Shown: piece after piece, positions 26,949 to 36,789 of the stretch | Position numbering within the stretch: the first letter of the stretch is position 1 | How the letters are laid out: the number at the start of each line of letters is the position of its first letter | Source: Nostoc paludosum FACHB-159 | GTDB lineage: Bacteria > Cyanobacteriota > Cyanobacteriia > Cyanobacteriales > Nostocaceae | Length of the DNA stretch: 64,000 nucleotides | Assembly: GCF_014698835.1 (NCBI RefSeq) | Contig: NZ_JACJTU010000012.1 | Coordinates: 1 to 64,000 of the forward strand | Direction: 5' to 3' | The notes under the pieces: generated by a model | Databases searched by the model: none | Seen by the model: the letters and a program-made list of their open reading frames with translations, nothing else | Told to the model about the DNA's origin: nothing | Program-made: the position numbers and the translations under genes

Positions 26949-28679
26949 TTAGGGCGAAATTGTTGGATCTGGAATTAGTGTGGGTGTGCTATCAATCAGC
27001 GGATTATTGTTTTCTGTCTCTGGAGTTGGAATTGGTGTTGGTGTTGGTGTGGGAATTGGTATTAATGTTTGTGTGGGAATCGGTGTCGGAGTTTCTGTTG
27101 GAATTGGTGTTGGTGTTTCTGTGGGAGTTGGCGTTGGGGTTGGGGTGGGGGTGAGTGTGGGTGTAGGTTGGATAAGTTTTTGTAATGCAACATTGAGATT
27201 ATAATTGCTTTCGGTAACTTCTGGAGGCAGAGTTAACTCAATAGTGTATACGCCAGGAAGTAACAATGTACCTTCATAAGATCTAACTCGCACAGAATTA
27301 TTATCAATTGGTTGTTGATTGGGATTTAATACTGTTAGCAAAACACTGCTTCCTGCTTCAACAAATGTACTTAACTTGTCTCCTTCCTGGGCAACAAAAG
27401 TATAGCGGCTGATTTGATTTGCTTTGAGAGTACTTGCAACTGCGGTGGCGTTAAATGCTCCCAAATTCAAAGGCTTAGTAGATATAACAGGTTGTTCTTG
27501 AGTAGGGGTGGGTGTGGGTGTGGGTGTGGGTGTGGAGGTGAATGTAGTGCCACCAGAAATTACTGGTGAAGGAAAATTTTGGGGAAGCGTCTGGTCTGGT
27601 TGTGGTTTTGATTGGCTGCGAATTGAACTTACTAATGCCCAAGAACCAAATCCCGCGAAGATAACTACAGCACCACCAATTGCAGCGATCGCTAAGGGAT
27701 TATCCAAGACTGAGCTAGTCTGGCTTGGTGGAATTACGGGAGCAGGTTTTTTTGGCGTCGCTGCTGGTGTCACCAAATCAGGGCGACGGCCGACAGCCAT
27801 TGTTTGCAAGTGGGAAAAATCAGGGGTAGGGGCGCTAGGTTGCTGCAAAGATTGTAATGCTTGGGATACATCAGCAGCTGTTTGGTAGCGATCGCTGGGA
27901 ATATGATTTAACATTCGATTCAAAATCTGGGCAAATCCTGGATTTACTTGTGCCCACTGCTGCCAATTCCAAGTTAATTGATTTTCATCAAATAAATCTC
28001 TTGGTTCTTTACCAGTCAGCAAAACAATCGCACTCACCGCTAATGCATACAAATCACTACTAGGATACGCTCCTCCTGTTTGTATTTGTTCGCTGGGAGA
28101 GTAGCCTAATTTTCCCACGCTAGTTACTGGCATTACGCTATCTGGCGATTGTAAACGCGTTGCCAGTTCTTTTACCACTCCAAAGTCAATTAATACAGGC
28201 TTGCCATCGCTATCTCGCAAAATAATATTTTCTGGCGAGATATCCCGGTGAATAATTCCTCGGCTATGAATATGGTCTAAAACAGGCAACAAAGACTCAA
28301 TTAACCCAAATACTTCTGCTTGTGTGAAAGTTTGACCCACAGCTTGCTTCTCAGTCAGCAGTTCTCGGTAAGTCTGACCTGCAACGTAGTCCTCCACCAA
28401 AAACAAGCGTTGGTCTTGCTCAAATCTTTCCCGGAATTTTGGCACTTGTGGGTGTTCGATTTGATATAAGATGGCAGCCTCTCGGTGAAAAAGCTCTTGT
28501 GCCTTTTCCCAAGCCGCAGCTTCCATTGCTGTTGAAATCAATTCCTTAATCGCGCAAAGTTCGTTAAAGCGCCTCTGGTCTTCTGCTAGGTAGGTTCTAC
28601 CAAATCCCCCCTGTCCGAGAATTTGAATTATTCGGTAACGGTTTTGCAAGACTGTGCCAACTGTAATTGGTGATTGCAT
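26949..28679 (-). CDS. Ser/Thr protein kinase with membrane helix, beta domain and Thr-Pro repeat tail
   Basis: 576 residues from the ATG giving [11 protein letters not shown] or GTG starts up to 48 bp upstream are open. Kinase domain: [14 protein letters not shown] Lys at about 45, HRDISPEN (Ser in place of the loop Lys, common in cyanobacterial kinases), and DFG. A membrane helix lies near 335-358. Outside it are a (TP)n linker, a beta domain of about 100 residues resembling a pre-peptidase C-terminal module, and a long Pro-Thr-Pro tail ending the protein. The repeats are encoded by ggtgtt-type iterations visible at 27010-27170 and 27505-27540. It is probably a transmembrane sensor kinase. 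Confidence 0.88.
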   Translation of the reverse strand: MQSPITVGTVLQNRYRIIQILGQGGFGRTYLAEDQRRFNELCAIKELISTAMEAAAWEKAQELFHREAAILYQIEHPQVPKFRERFEQDQRLFLVEDYVAGQTYRELLTEKQAVGQTFTQAEVFGLIESLLPVLDHIHSRGIIHRDISPENIILRDSDGKPVLIDFGVVKELATRLQSPDSVMPVTSVGKLGYSPSEQIQTGGAYPSSDLYALAVSAIVLLTGKEPRDLFDENQLTWNWQQWAQVNPGFAQILNRMLNHIPSDRYQTAADVSQALQSLQQPSAPTPDFSHLQTMAVGRRPDLVTPAATPKKPAPVIPPSQTSSVLDNPLAIAAIGGAVVIFAGFGSWALVSSIRSQSKPQPDQTLPQNFPSPVISGGTTFTSTPTPTPTPTPTQEQPVISTKPLNLGAFNATAVASTLKANQISRYTFVAQEGDKLSTFVEAGSSVLLTVLNPNQQPIDNNSVRVRSYEGTLLLPGVYTIELTLPPEVTESNYNLNVALQKLIQPTPTLTPTPTPTPTPTETPTPIPTETPTPIPTQTLIPIPTPTPTPIPTPETENNNPLIDSTPTLIPDPTISP

Positions 28680-29335
28680 GATGGAATGATTGGGTGTAAT
28701 GGCAACTGAGGAGTAAGTCACCGACAAAGATTAAGTCCAAGTGGCGACGGACAGTTATATGCAGCGATATTTTACCTTACCAAAACGGATTTTACGTTGA
28801 CTGTTGACTGATGAGTGTTGACTGATGAGTGTTGACTGTCAACCATCAACATCAGAATTTGCTTAAATACGGGTATTTTCGGTTTTTATTGTGTTAATTA
28901 GAACTTAAAATTAAATCTGTCAGTTTATTTATTTGCGGTTAAAATCGTAGGATATAATACAATACCCCCCTGAACACTTAGTCAAAAGCCTTCTTCTGTC
29001 TTTGAAAAATTTCAATATCACTTAAGTTGTAAATACTTTGCTCTCAGTTATAAATGAGGTAGTTAGAACAATCTGTGTATCACACCAATCTTTGAGGGAT
29101 TATGGTTATTTACCTCAACACTAAAAAAATTCAACTAGTATATTTAGTGGGGTGACTTGACTTATTACCACAAAAGGTATTAGGAGTTTGTGAGCCAAGA
29201 AAATTAGACAATTACCAAATGATAATTTTATGGAAAAATGTTTAAATTTTGTATGGAAGCTTCAATAAAACTCACAGATGTTTTTTTAGGCTATTTCTTG
29301 GTTAAATCTATAAAATCTCTAATGATAATATTGCT
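28680..29335. other. Divergent spacer between kinase and prs
   Basis: No gene. At 28798-28852 there are three tandem iterations of a 15-bp unit (gttgactgatgagtg), ending in a tgttgactgtcaaccatcaac palindrome. The long AT-rich remainder should hold the prs promoter. Confidence 0.6.
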
Positions 29336-30352
29336 ATGAATGCACATCGAGGATCTGCTGTGCTCAGTTCTGCAACTTTCAAAGTGGAAGCATCTGCAAC
29401 AGGACTGACTGATAATCATCGCCTGCGGCTGTTTTCTGGTTCTGCCAATCTCCCACTGTCTCAAGAAGTCGCTCGTTACCTGGGGATGGACTTGGGGCCA
29501 ATGATCCGCAAAAGATTTGCGGATGGAGAACTTTACGTTCAAATTCAAGAATCGATTCGGGGTTGTGATGTCTATTTAATCCAGCCATGCTGCCAACCCG
29601 TAAACGATCACTTGATGGAATTATTAATTATGGTTGACGCTTGTCGTCGAGCTTCTGCACGACAAGTAACGGCTGTAATTCCCTACTATGGGTATGCTCG
29701 CGCCGATCGCAAAACGGCAGGACGAGAATCAATAACCGCCAAGCTAGTTGCTAACTTGATCGTCCAAGCAGGTGCTAACCGCGTTCTAGCAATGGATTTA
29801 CACTCGGCTCAAATTCAGGGCTATTTCGACATACCCTTTGACCATGTTTATGGTTCACCAGTATTGTTAGATTATCTAGCAAGCAAAGAACTGCCCGACC
29901 TTGTAGTTGTTTCTCCAGACGTTGGCGGTGTTGCACGAGCTAGAGCATTTGCCAAAAAGCTCAATGATGCCCCACTAGCAATTATTGACAAACGTCGTCA
30001 GGCACACAATGTTGCTGAAGTCTTAAATGTGATTGGCGATGTTAAAGGCAAAACCGCAGTCTTGGTGGATGATATGATCGACACCGGCGGTACAATTGCT
30101 GAAGGAGCGCGACTACTACGTGAAGAAGGAGCGCGTCAGGTATACGCCTGTGCCACTCATGCAGTGTTCTCTCCACCTGCTGTGGAACGGTTATCCAGTG
30201 GCTTGTTTGAAGAAGTCATCGTCACAAACACGATTCCCATACCAGAAAGCAATCGCTTTCCACAACTAGTGGTGCTGTCAGTGGCTAACCTCTTAGGAGA
30301 AACTATCTGGCGAATTCATGAAGATACGTCAGTCAGCAGCATGTTTCGCTAG
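29336..30352 (+). CDS. prs: Ribose-phosphate pyrophosphokinase
   Basis: 338 residues. The enzyme makes PRPP from ribose 5-phosphate and ATP for purine, pyrimidine, His, Trp and NAD synthesis. Family landmarks: the SGSANLPLSQEVARYL start, PYYGYARADRK flexible loop, DLHSAQIQGYF, PDVGG, and the PRPP-binding loop VLVDDMIDTGGT near 245-256. It is slightly longer at the N terminus than E. coli Prs (about 20 extra residues), as usual in cyanobacteria. It is monocistronic and followed by a strong terminator. Confidence 0.97.
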   Translation: MNAHRGSAVLSSATFKVEASATGLTDNHRLRLFSGSANLPLSQEVARYLGMDLGPMIRKRFADGELYVQIQESIRGCDVYLIQPCCQPVNDHLMELLIMVDACRRASARQVTAVIPYYGYARADRKTAGRESITAKLVANLIVQAGANRVLAMDLHSAQIQGYFDIPFDHVYGSPVLLDYLASKELPDLVVVSPDVGGVARARAFAKKLNDAPLAIIDKRRQAHNVAEVLNVIGDVKGKTAVLVDDMIDTGGTIAEGARLLREEGARQVYACATHAVFSPPAVERLSSGLFEEVIVTNTIPIPESNRFPQLVVLSVANLLGETIWRIHEDTSVSSMFR

Positions 30353-30380
30353 TCAATAAGAGACTGTCATTACTTTTAGA

Positions 30381-30431
30381 GGCTGAAGAATGGAGTTTTT
30401 AGACTTCATTCTTCAGCCTTGATTTTTTATT
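30381..30431 (+). terminator. Rho-independent terminator of prs
   Basis: Perfect 12-bp stem ggctgaagaatg / cattcttcagcc (30381-30418) followed by ttgattttttattt. It lies 28 bp after the prs stop. Confidence 0.9.
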
Positions 30432-30527
30432 TATACGAATTCAAAAGAAGAAAGCTACAGATTCTCAAAAAGTAATGGAATCTCAGTCTAAAATTGAAGT
30501 GTCTATTAAGCTTGCGATGACATTATC

Positions 30528-31103
30528 ATGAACAGCGAACAAGTAACAGTGGAATCTTTGTACACTGTCACTGATGAAGAATTAATGTTGATGAGTTCGC
30601 AAAACCCAGAACTGCGGTTTGAACGCAATGCTAATGGAACGTTAGAAACTATGCCTCCAACTGGTGGAATTTCTGGTAATCGAGAAATAAAAGCAGGAGC
30701 CTATCTGTTGAATTGGGTAGAAACTCAAGATTTAGGTGAAGTTTTTAGCTCAAGTACAGGTTTTAGATTACCAAATACGGCAGTGCGATCGCCCGATGCT
30801 GCTTTTGTCGCTAAAGGACGTTTACCAGAAGGTTGGGATGAGCAAGAGGACAAATTTATTAACTTAGCACCCGATTTTGTGATTGAAATTCGTTCTAAAA
30901 ATGACAGCTTGGCAAAGCTCAAAGCCAAGATGGAAGAATATATTGCTAATGGTGTTCAACTAGGATGGTTAATTGACACCAAAAATCAGCAAGCTTTAGT
31001 TTATCGTCGAGATGGTTCAGTTACTCAATATCCGGCTACAGCAACCTTAAGTGGAGAAGATGTTGTACCTGGTTTTATGTTGCCTTTAAAAAAATTATTG
31101 TAG
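30528..31103 (+). CDS. Uma2 family endonuclease-like protein
   Basis: 191 residues. A PD-(D/E)XK-fold family greatly expanded in cyanobacteria. Landmarks: an Asp in RSPDAAFV (about 86-92), FVIEIRSKND giving the E-x-R catalytic strand, and the LKAKMEEYIANGVQLGWLID helix-strand. The biological role of Uma2 proteins is not established. ATG start. A single gene between the prs terminator and the convergent ClC gene. Confidence 0.9.
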   Translation: MNSEQVTVESLYTVTDEELMLMSSQNPELRFERNANGTLETMPPTGGISGNREIKAGAYLLNWVETQDLGEVFSSSTGFRLPNTAVRSPDAAFVAKGRLPEGWDEQEDKFINLAPDFVIEIRSKNDSLAKLKAKMEEYIANGVQLGWLIDTKNQQALVYRRDGSVTQYPATATLSGEDVVPGFMLPLKKLL

Positions 31104-31152
31104 AGGCGAATGACACTCAGATCGGCTCATCCATCTTTAGTATTTTAAATTC

Positions 31153-32457
31153 TTAACTTTGTATCTCTTCAACAGATTGCTGTGATTTAAGTTGAGAAGC
31201 TATTAAGGGAACTTTTGGCGCGAGAAAAAATCCAATCAAACTAGCAAAAAGAATTGGTGTAAAAGGGCTAAAATTAGTCAATTTTGATAACAACAAAGTT
31301 GTACTTATGGGTGTGCGTGTCACTGCTGAATTGATAGCCGCCATCGTACAAATCATAGCTAGTGCAGGATTCAACCCCGGAATTAAAATTGCAATTGCTT
31401 TACCAATACAAGCACCAGTAAAAAATAAGGGAATAATAAAACCACCACGCCACCCACCAGTGACTGTAACGCTGATGGATGCCATTTTACCCAAGGCTAA
31501 AATTAACAAAAAAGCAACTGAAAAATTAGTACTTAGAACTGATTCTAATTCTTCATGTCCGAAATAACGGGTTAGGGGTAAGAAGGCTGCCAAAGTACCT
31601 AAGCCTAATCCTGCTAATGTGGTGCGTACATAAACGGGGCCAGGAACCATCGCCAAAAGTCTGTCACAGCTGCGAAAAATGGCCATAAAAATCCAACCTA
31701 CAATAGCGCCGATGATTCCGAACACAATAGCCAAAGCAAAATCATCGATGTTCTCTAAACGGTATTGGGGAAAATGCCAGGTGGGAGCAATTCCTAAACG
31801 GGTGATAAAGGCAAATACTAAATAACTAGCGCAACTAGAAACGATCGCTGGCATTAAAGCTTCGTAGTATTCGATGATATGCTGATGGTGAAGAATTTCT
31901 AAAGCAAACATCGCCCCACCTAATGGTGCGCCAAATAAGGCGGTAAAGCCAGCTGCCATTGCTGCTAAACTCGTGGATCTCAGTTCTTCGCCCTCAAGAC
32001 GCAGGCGATCGCCTACCCATGTCCCAAAAGATCCTGTAACCTGTACTAATGGCGCTTCCGGCCCTGCACTACCCCCAGCAGCGATACTCACCAAGGAAGC
32101 AAGAATCATCGCCGGATTTTTTCGCGCATCCAAACGTCCGCCACGAAAATGGATATTATCGACAATCACAGCAATTTCCCCAGGATTGCCTAAAAAATGA
32201 ATTACCAAGCCAACAATTAATCCAGCTATTGGCATAACTATTAGCAGACTCACACCCTCAAATCTTCCTAGTTGGTGAGTCATCAGTTCCAGAATATTCC
32301 AGTACAAACTAGCAAATAGACCACAAACAGTCCCCACTACTACCCAGCGTAAAACCCACCGGGAAATGAAAAGAGGATTGCGTCTTACCAGTCCAAAAAG
32401 TTGTAAAAACTTCCAGCGCTGAGTTTGGTTTGTGGGAGTACGGTTATTTGGTAGCAC
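31153..32457 (-). CDS. ClC-family chloride channel/transporter
   Basis: 434 residues, about ten hydrophobic helices. ClC signatures: GGSAGPEAP near 121-129, GAPLGGAMFALE, GWRGGFIIP (the GxFxP segment) and ITRTPIST-like C-terminal helices. There is no CBS domain. The canonical G(K/R)EGP is GSAGP here, so the position of the gating glutamate seems to be Ala. This is known in part of the bacterial family but bears on whether it is a channel or an H+/Cl- exchanger. It converges with the Uma2 gene. Confidence 0.88.
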   Translation of the reverse strand: MLPNNRTPTNQTQRWKFLQLFGLVRRNPLFISRWVLRWVVVGTVCGLFASLYWNILELMTHQLGRFEGVSLLIVMPIAGLIVGLVIHFLGNPGEIAVIVDNIHFRGGRLDARKNPAMILASLVSIAAGGSAGPEAPLVQVTGSFGTWVGDRLRLEGEELRSTSLAAMAAGFTALFGAPLGGAMFALEILHHQHIIEYYEALMPAIVSSCASYLVFAFITRLGIAPTWHFPQYRLENIDDFALAIVFGIIGAIVGWIFMAIFRSCDRLLAMVPGPVYVRTTLAGLGLGTLAAFLPLTRYFGHEELESVLSTNFSVAFLLILALGKMASISVTVTGGWRGGFIIPLFFTGACIGKAIAILIPGLNPALAMICTMAAINSAVTRTPISTTLLLSKLTNFSPFTPILFASLIGFFLAPKVPLIASQLKSQQSVEEIQS

Positions 32458-32837
32458 AGTTGATTTCCTAACTGAAATAACTAAATGTCATGATTTTTTA
32501 ACATTTATTATAGTAACGTAACTTAAAGGGCAATAGGTAAATGTCCGTAGTTCAAACTAGGGACTTATATAAAAAAGTATTATTTCTTGCGCTTCGCGTT
32601 TGGAAATAAATCTTGTTGTTTTTTGTCATAAATAAATTTAGTTGCTCTCTAAACCAAGATTGAAGCATGATTCATTACTCTTGCCTGCCAGAAGGGCTTG
32701 GTGAATCCAAAAGGTACAAACACAAAAAAATATGAAAAATTATCTTCTTATACTTTTAGATAGACAGGATTTACAATTTTACTACATCGCCAGATAGATA
32801 AATTTCTGATGCAAATTTATTAAATTAGCTCAAGGAT
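32458..32837. other. Divergent intergenic region, no gene seen
   Basis: Lies between the divergently transcribed ClC and DUF2993 genes, so it holds both promoters. No clear operator or repeat stands out. Confidence 0.5.
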
Positions 32838-33629
32838 ATGATATTTAAAGTAGGAGTTAATTTAATAATGCCAGAGAATCCTGGGTTAGGAGAACAGGCG
32901 CTGAATAAAGCGGCAGAAATAGGATTATCTAGCCAATTAGATGAAGTAGAAAATTTAGATGTAAATATCAAAACCGATCCACTGAAAATGGTTCAGGGAG
33001 AGGTAGATTCTGTCACAATTGAAGGCGAAGGTTTAGTAATGCAGAAAGACCTCCGGATGGAGGAACTTGAAATGCAAATGAGTAGTGTTGCCATCAATCC
33101 TCTGAGTGTGGCTTTTGGCAAAATTGAACTCACAAAACCTGCTGAAGCTAATACACGAGTTGTTTTAACGGAAGCTGATATCAACCGTGCCTTCAACTCA
33201 GAATATGTGCGATGCCTACGGCGGGCTAAGCCTACGCAGCTACAAAGTCAAAAAATCCAGGTTAACGGACAACAGAGGACTATTGAACCGCAACATGTAG
33301 AGTTTCGACTACCTGGTGATGGAAAAGTAGCGCTAAATGCCAGCGTTAAATTAGCAGAAACAGGCGAGAATCAACAAGTTGCTTTTTCAGCAGTACCGAC
33401 CATTAGTGCTAATGGAAAAAGTGTTTCGCTGGAAAGTGTTGAATATGGTGAAAGTGCAGAAATATCACCAGATTTGACCAAAGCTTTGATAAATCAAACC
33501 AGCGAGATTTTAAATTTGAGTAACTTTGATTTGGAGGGAATGAACCTACAAGTTAACCAACTAAAAGTAGAGGTAGGTAAACTAACCCTGCAAGCCCAAG
33601 CTTATGTAGAACAAATTCCTTCTGGTTAG
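32838..33629 (+). CDS. DUF2993/LmeA-family phospholipid-binding protein
   Basis: 263 residues. It matches the DUF2993 pattern: an N-terminal GEQALNKAAEIG helix, LKMVQGEVDSVTIEGEGLV, and ITEADINRAFNSE-like segment. The family includes mycobacterial LmeA and binds phospholipids; its cyanobacterial role is unknown. An in-frame ATG at 32868 (MPENPGLG) has a better spaced GGAG and may be the true start, giving 253 residues. Residues 125-135 (RCLRRAKPTQL) look like translation of a small dispersed DNA repeat inserted in frame. Confidence 0.78.
   Translation: MIFKVGVNLIMPENPGLGEQALNKAAEIGLSSQLDEVENLDVNIKTDPLKMVQGEVDSVTIEGEGLVMQKDLRMEELEMQMSSVAINPLSVAFGKIELTKPAEANTRVVLTEADINRAFNSEYVRCLRRAKPTQLQSQKIQVNGQQRTIEPQHVEFRLPGDGKVALNASVKLAETGENQQVAFSAVPTISANGKSVSLESVEYGESAEISPDLTKALINQTSEILNLSNFDLEGMNLQVNQLKVEVGKLTLQAQAYVEQIPSG
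33209..33241. repeat. Small dispersed repeat inside a coding sequence
   Basis: gatgcctacggcgggctaag followed by cctacgcagc resembles a repeat common in Nostoc genomes (variants of gatgcctacggcgggctacg). Its Arg/Cys/Pro-rich translation breaks an otherwise acidic and polar conserved region of the DUF2993 protein without shifting the frame. The identification relies on memory of the repeat family. Confidence 0.5.
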
Positions 33630-33780
33630 AAATCAAGTAAGAATTCAGAATCCAGAATTGAGAAAAATTTGAAACATCAGCTTAATAATTTGAAGAGAAT
33701 TAAAAAGCTATGAAACCTTTGTTTTTTCAATTCTACTGAATTCTTACAAAATAGACACTCATCAACTCAGGTTACTAATA

Positions 33781-34332
33781 ATGGAAACTACAGAAACAAC
33801 TCAAACAAGTTCAACACCTTTTCCAAATATCCCACCAGTTATTGAAAGTAACGATAGCGAATATCGCGATACTGGCGTACCCAGCACTGTGGCGATCGCC
33901 GGACATCCCTTACACCCCTTGAGTGTAATTTTCCCCATCGCCTTTTTAGCCTTAGCCTTGGGAACCGATTTTGGCTACTGGTTAACTCGTGATTTCTTCT
34001 GGGCTAGGGCTTCGATATGGTTAATCGGACTGGGATTAGGTGGAGGCGTCCTTGCAGCTGCGATCGGTCTAAGTGACTTTTTGAAAATCGAACGAGTCCG
34101 CAAACGTAGTGCTGGTTGGATACACTTGATACTTAATGTTTCTATCCTGGTTTTGACACTTTTCAACTTCCTCCTACGCTTGGGCGACGCCGAAGCCCGA
34201 ATCCTACCTTGGGGATTGCTTCTCTCCCTAATTGTTGGTACGCTGACAAGCGCTTCCGGCTGGTTCGGCGCTGAACTCTCCTATCGCCACAAAATCGGTG
34301 TAGTCGGTGCCGGCAGTCGAAGATATCCATAA
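33781..34332 (+). CDS. DUF2231 domain membrane protein
   Basis: 183 residues. The IAGHPLHPLSVIFPIAF motif at the start of the first helix is the DUF2231 signature, and four hydrophobic helices follow. The polar N-terminal 35 residues are Thr/Ser/Pro-rich. The function is unknown; the HPLHP histidines hint at metal or haem binding (inference only). It is probably transcribed with the upstream DUF2993 gene, 150 bp away. Confidence 0.85.
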   Translation: METTETTQTSSTPFPNIPPVIESNDSEYRDTGVPSTVAIAGHPLHPLSVIFPIAFLALALGTDFGYWLTRDFFWARASIWLIGLGLGGGVLAAAIGLSDFLKIERVRKRSAGWIHLILNVSILVLTLFNFLLRLGDAEARILPWGLLLSLIVGTLTSASGWFGAELSYRHKIGVVGAGSRRYP

Positions 34333-34339
34333 TTAAATA

Positions 34340-34372
34340 ATTCGTAATTCGTAATTCGTAATTCGTAATTAA
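34340..34372. repeat. Heptamer tandem repeat (attcgta)
   Basis: Four to five iterations of a seven-base unit lie immediately after the DUF2231 stop, followed by an inverted partial copy (attacgaatt at 34381-34390). Together they could fold as a hairpin. Confidence 0.75.
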
Positions 34373-34447
34373 TATTCAATATTACGAATTATTGAGAAAC
34401 GATTGTGCAGAGGCTAAAATTTTGCTTAGTCTCTAAGGTTTCAAAAA

Positions 34448-34858
34448 ATGCCCCGGAACCAAAACCAAACAATATATATTCTTCTCTCTATGCTCATCGT
34501 TGTACCGATGGGTTTTTTCTTTAAGGATTACACTGGCCCTGGCCATAAGTGGTTTAATGACTACGGAGGAGATATAGCTTACGAAATATTTTGGTGTCTG
34601 TTTGGATTTTGGTTTTTTAGAAGTCGAGCAGCAGTAATCCAAATTCCAATATGGGTTTTTGCCATCACCTGTATAATAGAATTTTTGCAACTTTGGCATC
34701 TGCCACTATTAGACGAGATTCGCGCCACCTTCATAGGTAAATTGTTACTTGGTACTACCTTTGTTTGGTGGGATTTTCCTCATTACCTATTGGGTTGTAT
34801 TTTAGGTTGGTTTTGGCTGCAACAATTACAAAAAATCGGTTATGCAAAAAAAAGTTAA
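34448..34858 (+). CDS. DUF2809 domain membrane protein
   Basis: 136 residues with four hydrophobic segments. The pattern [35 protein letters not shown] and [11 protein letters not shown] matches DUF2809, a small VanZ-like integral membrane family of unknown function. Its last 17 bases overlap the next gene, which suggests translational coupling. Confidence 0.82.
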   Translation: MPRNQNQTIYILLSMLIVVPMGFFFKDYTGPGHKWFNDYGGDIAYEIFWCLFGFWFFRSRAAVIQIPIWVFAITCIIEFLQLWHLPLLDEIRATFIGKLLLGTTFVWWDFPHYLLGCILGWFWLQQLQKIGYAKKS

Positions 34859-35069
34859 AGTTAAACCTAACTCTAAACAGCAAAAAATCTTAGAACAACC
34901 TGATGACAGCCTGATTGTATATTTAAAATCGCCCCCAGTTGATGGCAAGGCTAATGAAGAGTTAATTAAACTTTTAGCAGAGAAATTTGGTGTAGCTAAA
35001 TCTGATATTACAATTAAGTCTGGTTTGTCCTCTCGACAAAAACTGATTGAAATTGATACGGTTATTTAG
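34842..35069 (+). CDS. DUF167 (YggU) family protein
   Basis: 75 residues. Matches the YggU fold: [10 protein letters not shown] start, [21 protein letters not shown] (the conserved P--GKAN-ELI core) and [14 protein letters not shown]. The function is unknown and the protein is widely conserved. The start overlaps the DUF2809 gene. Confidence 0.9.
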   Translation: MQKKVKVKPNSKQQKILEQPDDSLIVYLKSPPVDGKANEELIKLLAEKFGVAKSDITIKSGLSSRQKLIEIDTVI

Positions 35070-35180
35070 TGATAACTATTTTATCTTTAATTGTTCGCTG
35101 CTTGGTAAAACTTCATGTAATGTTATGTATCACTGGATGTGACTAGAAATCGAGAGGTACAGGCTCGCAAAACAGAATTT

Positions 35181-35822
35181 TTAAAATTCCATATCTTTAT
35201 GTATATCCTTAATACTGATATACCTAGACTGAGCTTTGACTCTTTCTATCCAAGCTTGGATAGCAGGAAATTGTGTTAAATCAAACCCACCTTCATCAGC
35301 TACATGAGTATAAGCAAACAAGGCAATATCAGCAATGGTGTAACGTTCTCCGACAAAAAAAGTATGATAAGTTAGGTGTTTTTCCATCAAGTTAAGTGCT
35401 GCATAAACTGGTTCGCGTTTTTGCTTTAAAGCGTCACTATATTCTTCAGGTTTACCTAAAATAGAAATCCAAAATCTTGATGGGGCAATAAAAGGTTGAT
35501 AGCTGTATTGTTCAAAAAATAACCATTGGAGGACTTGCGATCGCAAGAAGCGATCGTAGGGTAAAAACTCTGTACCTTCACTCAGGTAAACTAATATAGC
35601 ATTCGACTCTGCCAAATATTTTCCTGGCTCAATTTCCAAAACTGGAATCTTGCCGTTGGGATTTTTGCTTAAAAATTCTGGCGTTCGAGTCTCACCTTTC
35701 AAGATATTAACCTCTACCCTCTCAAAAGGCATACCTAGTTGTGTCAATAAAAGACGTATCTTGTAACCATTACCAGAAGGTAAAAAATCGTACAAACGCA
35801 GTAGTTCCATGCTAAAATACAA
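35181..35822 (-). CDS. Glutathione S-transferase family protein
   Basis: 213 residues. The N-terminal thioredoxin-like GST domain has the cis-Pro segment NGKIPVLE and ESNAILVYL, which binds the glutathione gamma-glutamyl group. The C-terminal helical domain has the YTIADIALFAY N-capping motif. The N terminus (LYDFLPSGNGYKIRLLL) places Ser near the catalytic position. A cytoplasmic detoxification role is likely. Single gene. Confidence 0.9.
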   Translation of the reverse strand: MYFSMELLRLYDFLPSGNGYKIRLLLTQLGMPFERVEVNILKGETRTPEFLSKNPNGKIPVLEIEPGKYLAESNAILVYLSEGTEFLPYDRFLRSQVLQWLFFEQYSYQPFIAPSRFWISILGKPEEYSDALKQKREPVYAALNLMEKHLTYHTFFVGERYTIADIALFAYTHVADEGGFDLTQFPAIQAWIERVKAQSRYISIKDIHKDMEF

Positions 35823-36007
35823 GAATGAATGTGTTGATAACTAAGGGTTCAAAATACAATATCTTACCAAAATATTTTACAAAAACCGGATAATTTCTTT
35901 TATATTTAACTTCTGAGTACGAGATAAAATCATCCCAAAAAATAAAAAAAGTATTATTTATTTCTAGATTGAGATGTTTAATTTATTCAGCGATCGAGAA
36001 TAAAAGT

Positions 36008-36685
36008 ATGTGTGGAAGATTTACGCTAAACCAGCCAGTAGAAGCTTTAGCTAAAGTTTTCGATGTTCAGCAACTTCCGGATTTAACAGCCGAATATAAC
36101 ATTGCACCTACGCAAAAAGTAGCAACAGTGTTACAAAATCCTGAAAGCAAAAAGCGTGAATTTCAGCAGTTGCATTGGGGGTTAATTCCTTCATGGGCAA
36201 AAGATCCGGGAATGGGGGCAAAATTGATCAACGCCAGGGCGGAAACTGTTGCTGAAAAACCTGCTTTTCGGTCAGCTTTTAAGCATCGACGCTGTTTAGT
36301 GCTAGCTGATGGCTTTTATGAATGGCAACGTCAACAAGCCAAGAAGCAGCCATTTTATTTTCGTCTCCAAGATGGGCAACCCTTCGCTTTTGCCGGTTTG
36401 TGGGAGAGATGGCACTCTCCTGACAACGAAGAAATAATTTCTTGTACAATTTTGACAACAGCAGCCAACGAATTACTCCAACCTATCCACGAACGGATGC
36501 CAGTGATTCTAGACCCGCAAGATTACGATTTATGGCTAGATTCCCAAGTGCAAACGCCCCAAACCCTACAACAGCTATTGCGTCCTTATTCACCCTCAGC
36601 CATGACTGCCTATCCAGTCAGCATCTTAGTAAACAACTCTCGCCATAACAGTCCAGAATGCATCATGCCGATTAGTAGCGACTAG
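36008..36685 (+). CDS. SOS-response-associated peptidase, YedK/HMCES family (DNA-protein crosslink sensor)
   Basis: 225 residues. The start is set at the ATG giving MCGRF, because the family needs Cys as residue 2: after Met removal it forms a thiazolidine crosslink with abasic sites in single-stranded DNA. An upstream in-frame ATG at 35969 would bury this Cys. Conserved blocks: YNIAPTQ, WGLIPSWAKD, NARAETVAEKPAFR, CLVLADGFYEW and HERMPVIL (catalytic His). It shields abasic sites at replication forks. It looks complete. Confidence 0.94.
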   Translation: MCGRFTLNQPVEALAKVFDVQQLPDLTAEYNIAPTQKVATVLQNPESKKREFQQLHWGLIPSWAKDPGMGAKLINARAETVAEKPAFRSAFKHRRCLVLADGFYEWQRQQAKKQPFYFRLQDGQPFAFAGLWERWHSPDNEEIISCTILTTAANELLQPIHERMPVILDPQDYDLWLDSQVQTPQTLQQLLRPYSPSAMTAYPVSILVNNSRHNSPECIMPISSD

Positions 36686-36789
36686 GGGCTGGGAACTAGG
36701 ACTGTATACTATGTATGGACTAGAGAAGAGTTTTCCTAACGGCCAGTCCCCATTCCCCAACCCGCAACATCCAATACCCACAAACAACT

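Noticed and set aside
26960..27204. Val/Gly-rich frames antisense to the kinase C terminus
   Set aside because: Mirror of the Thr-Pro repeat coding sequence.
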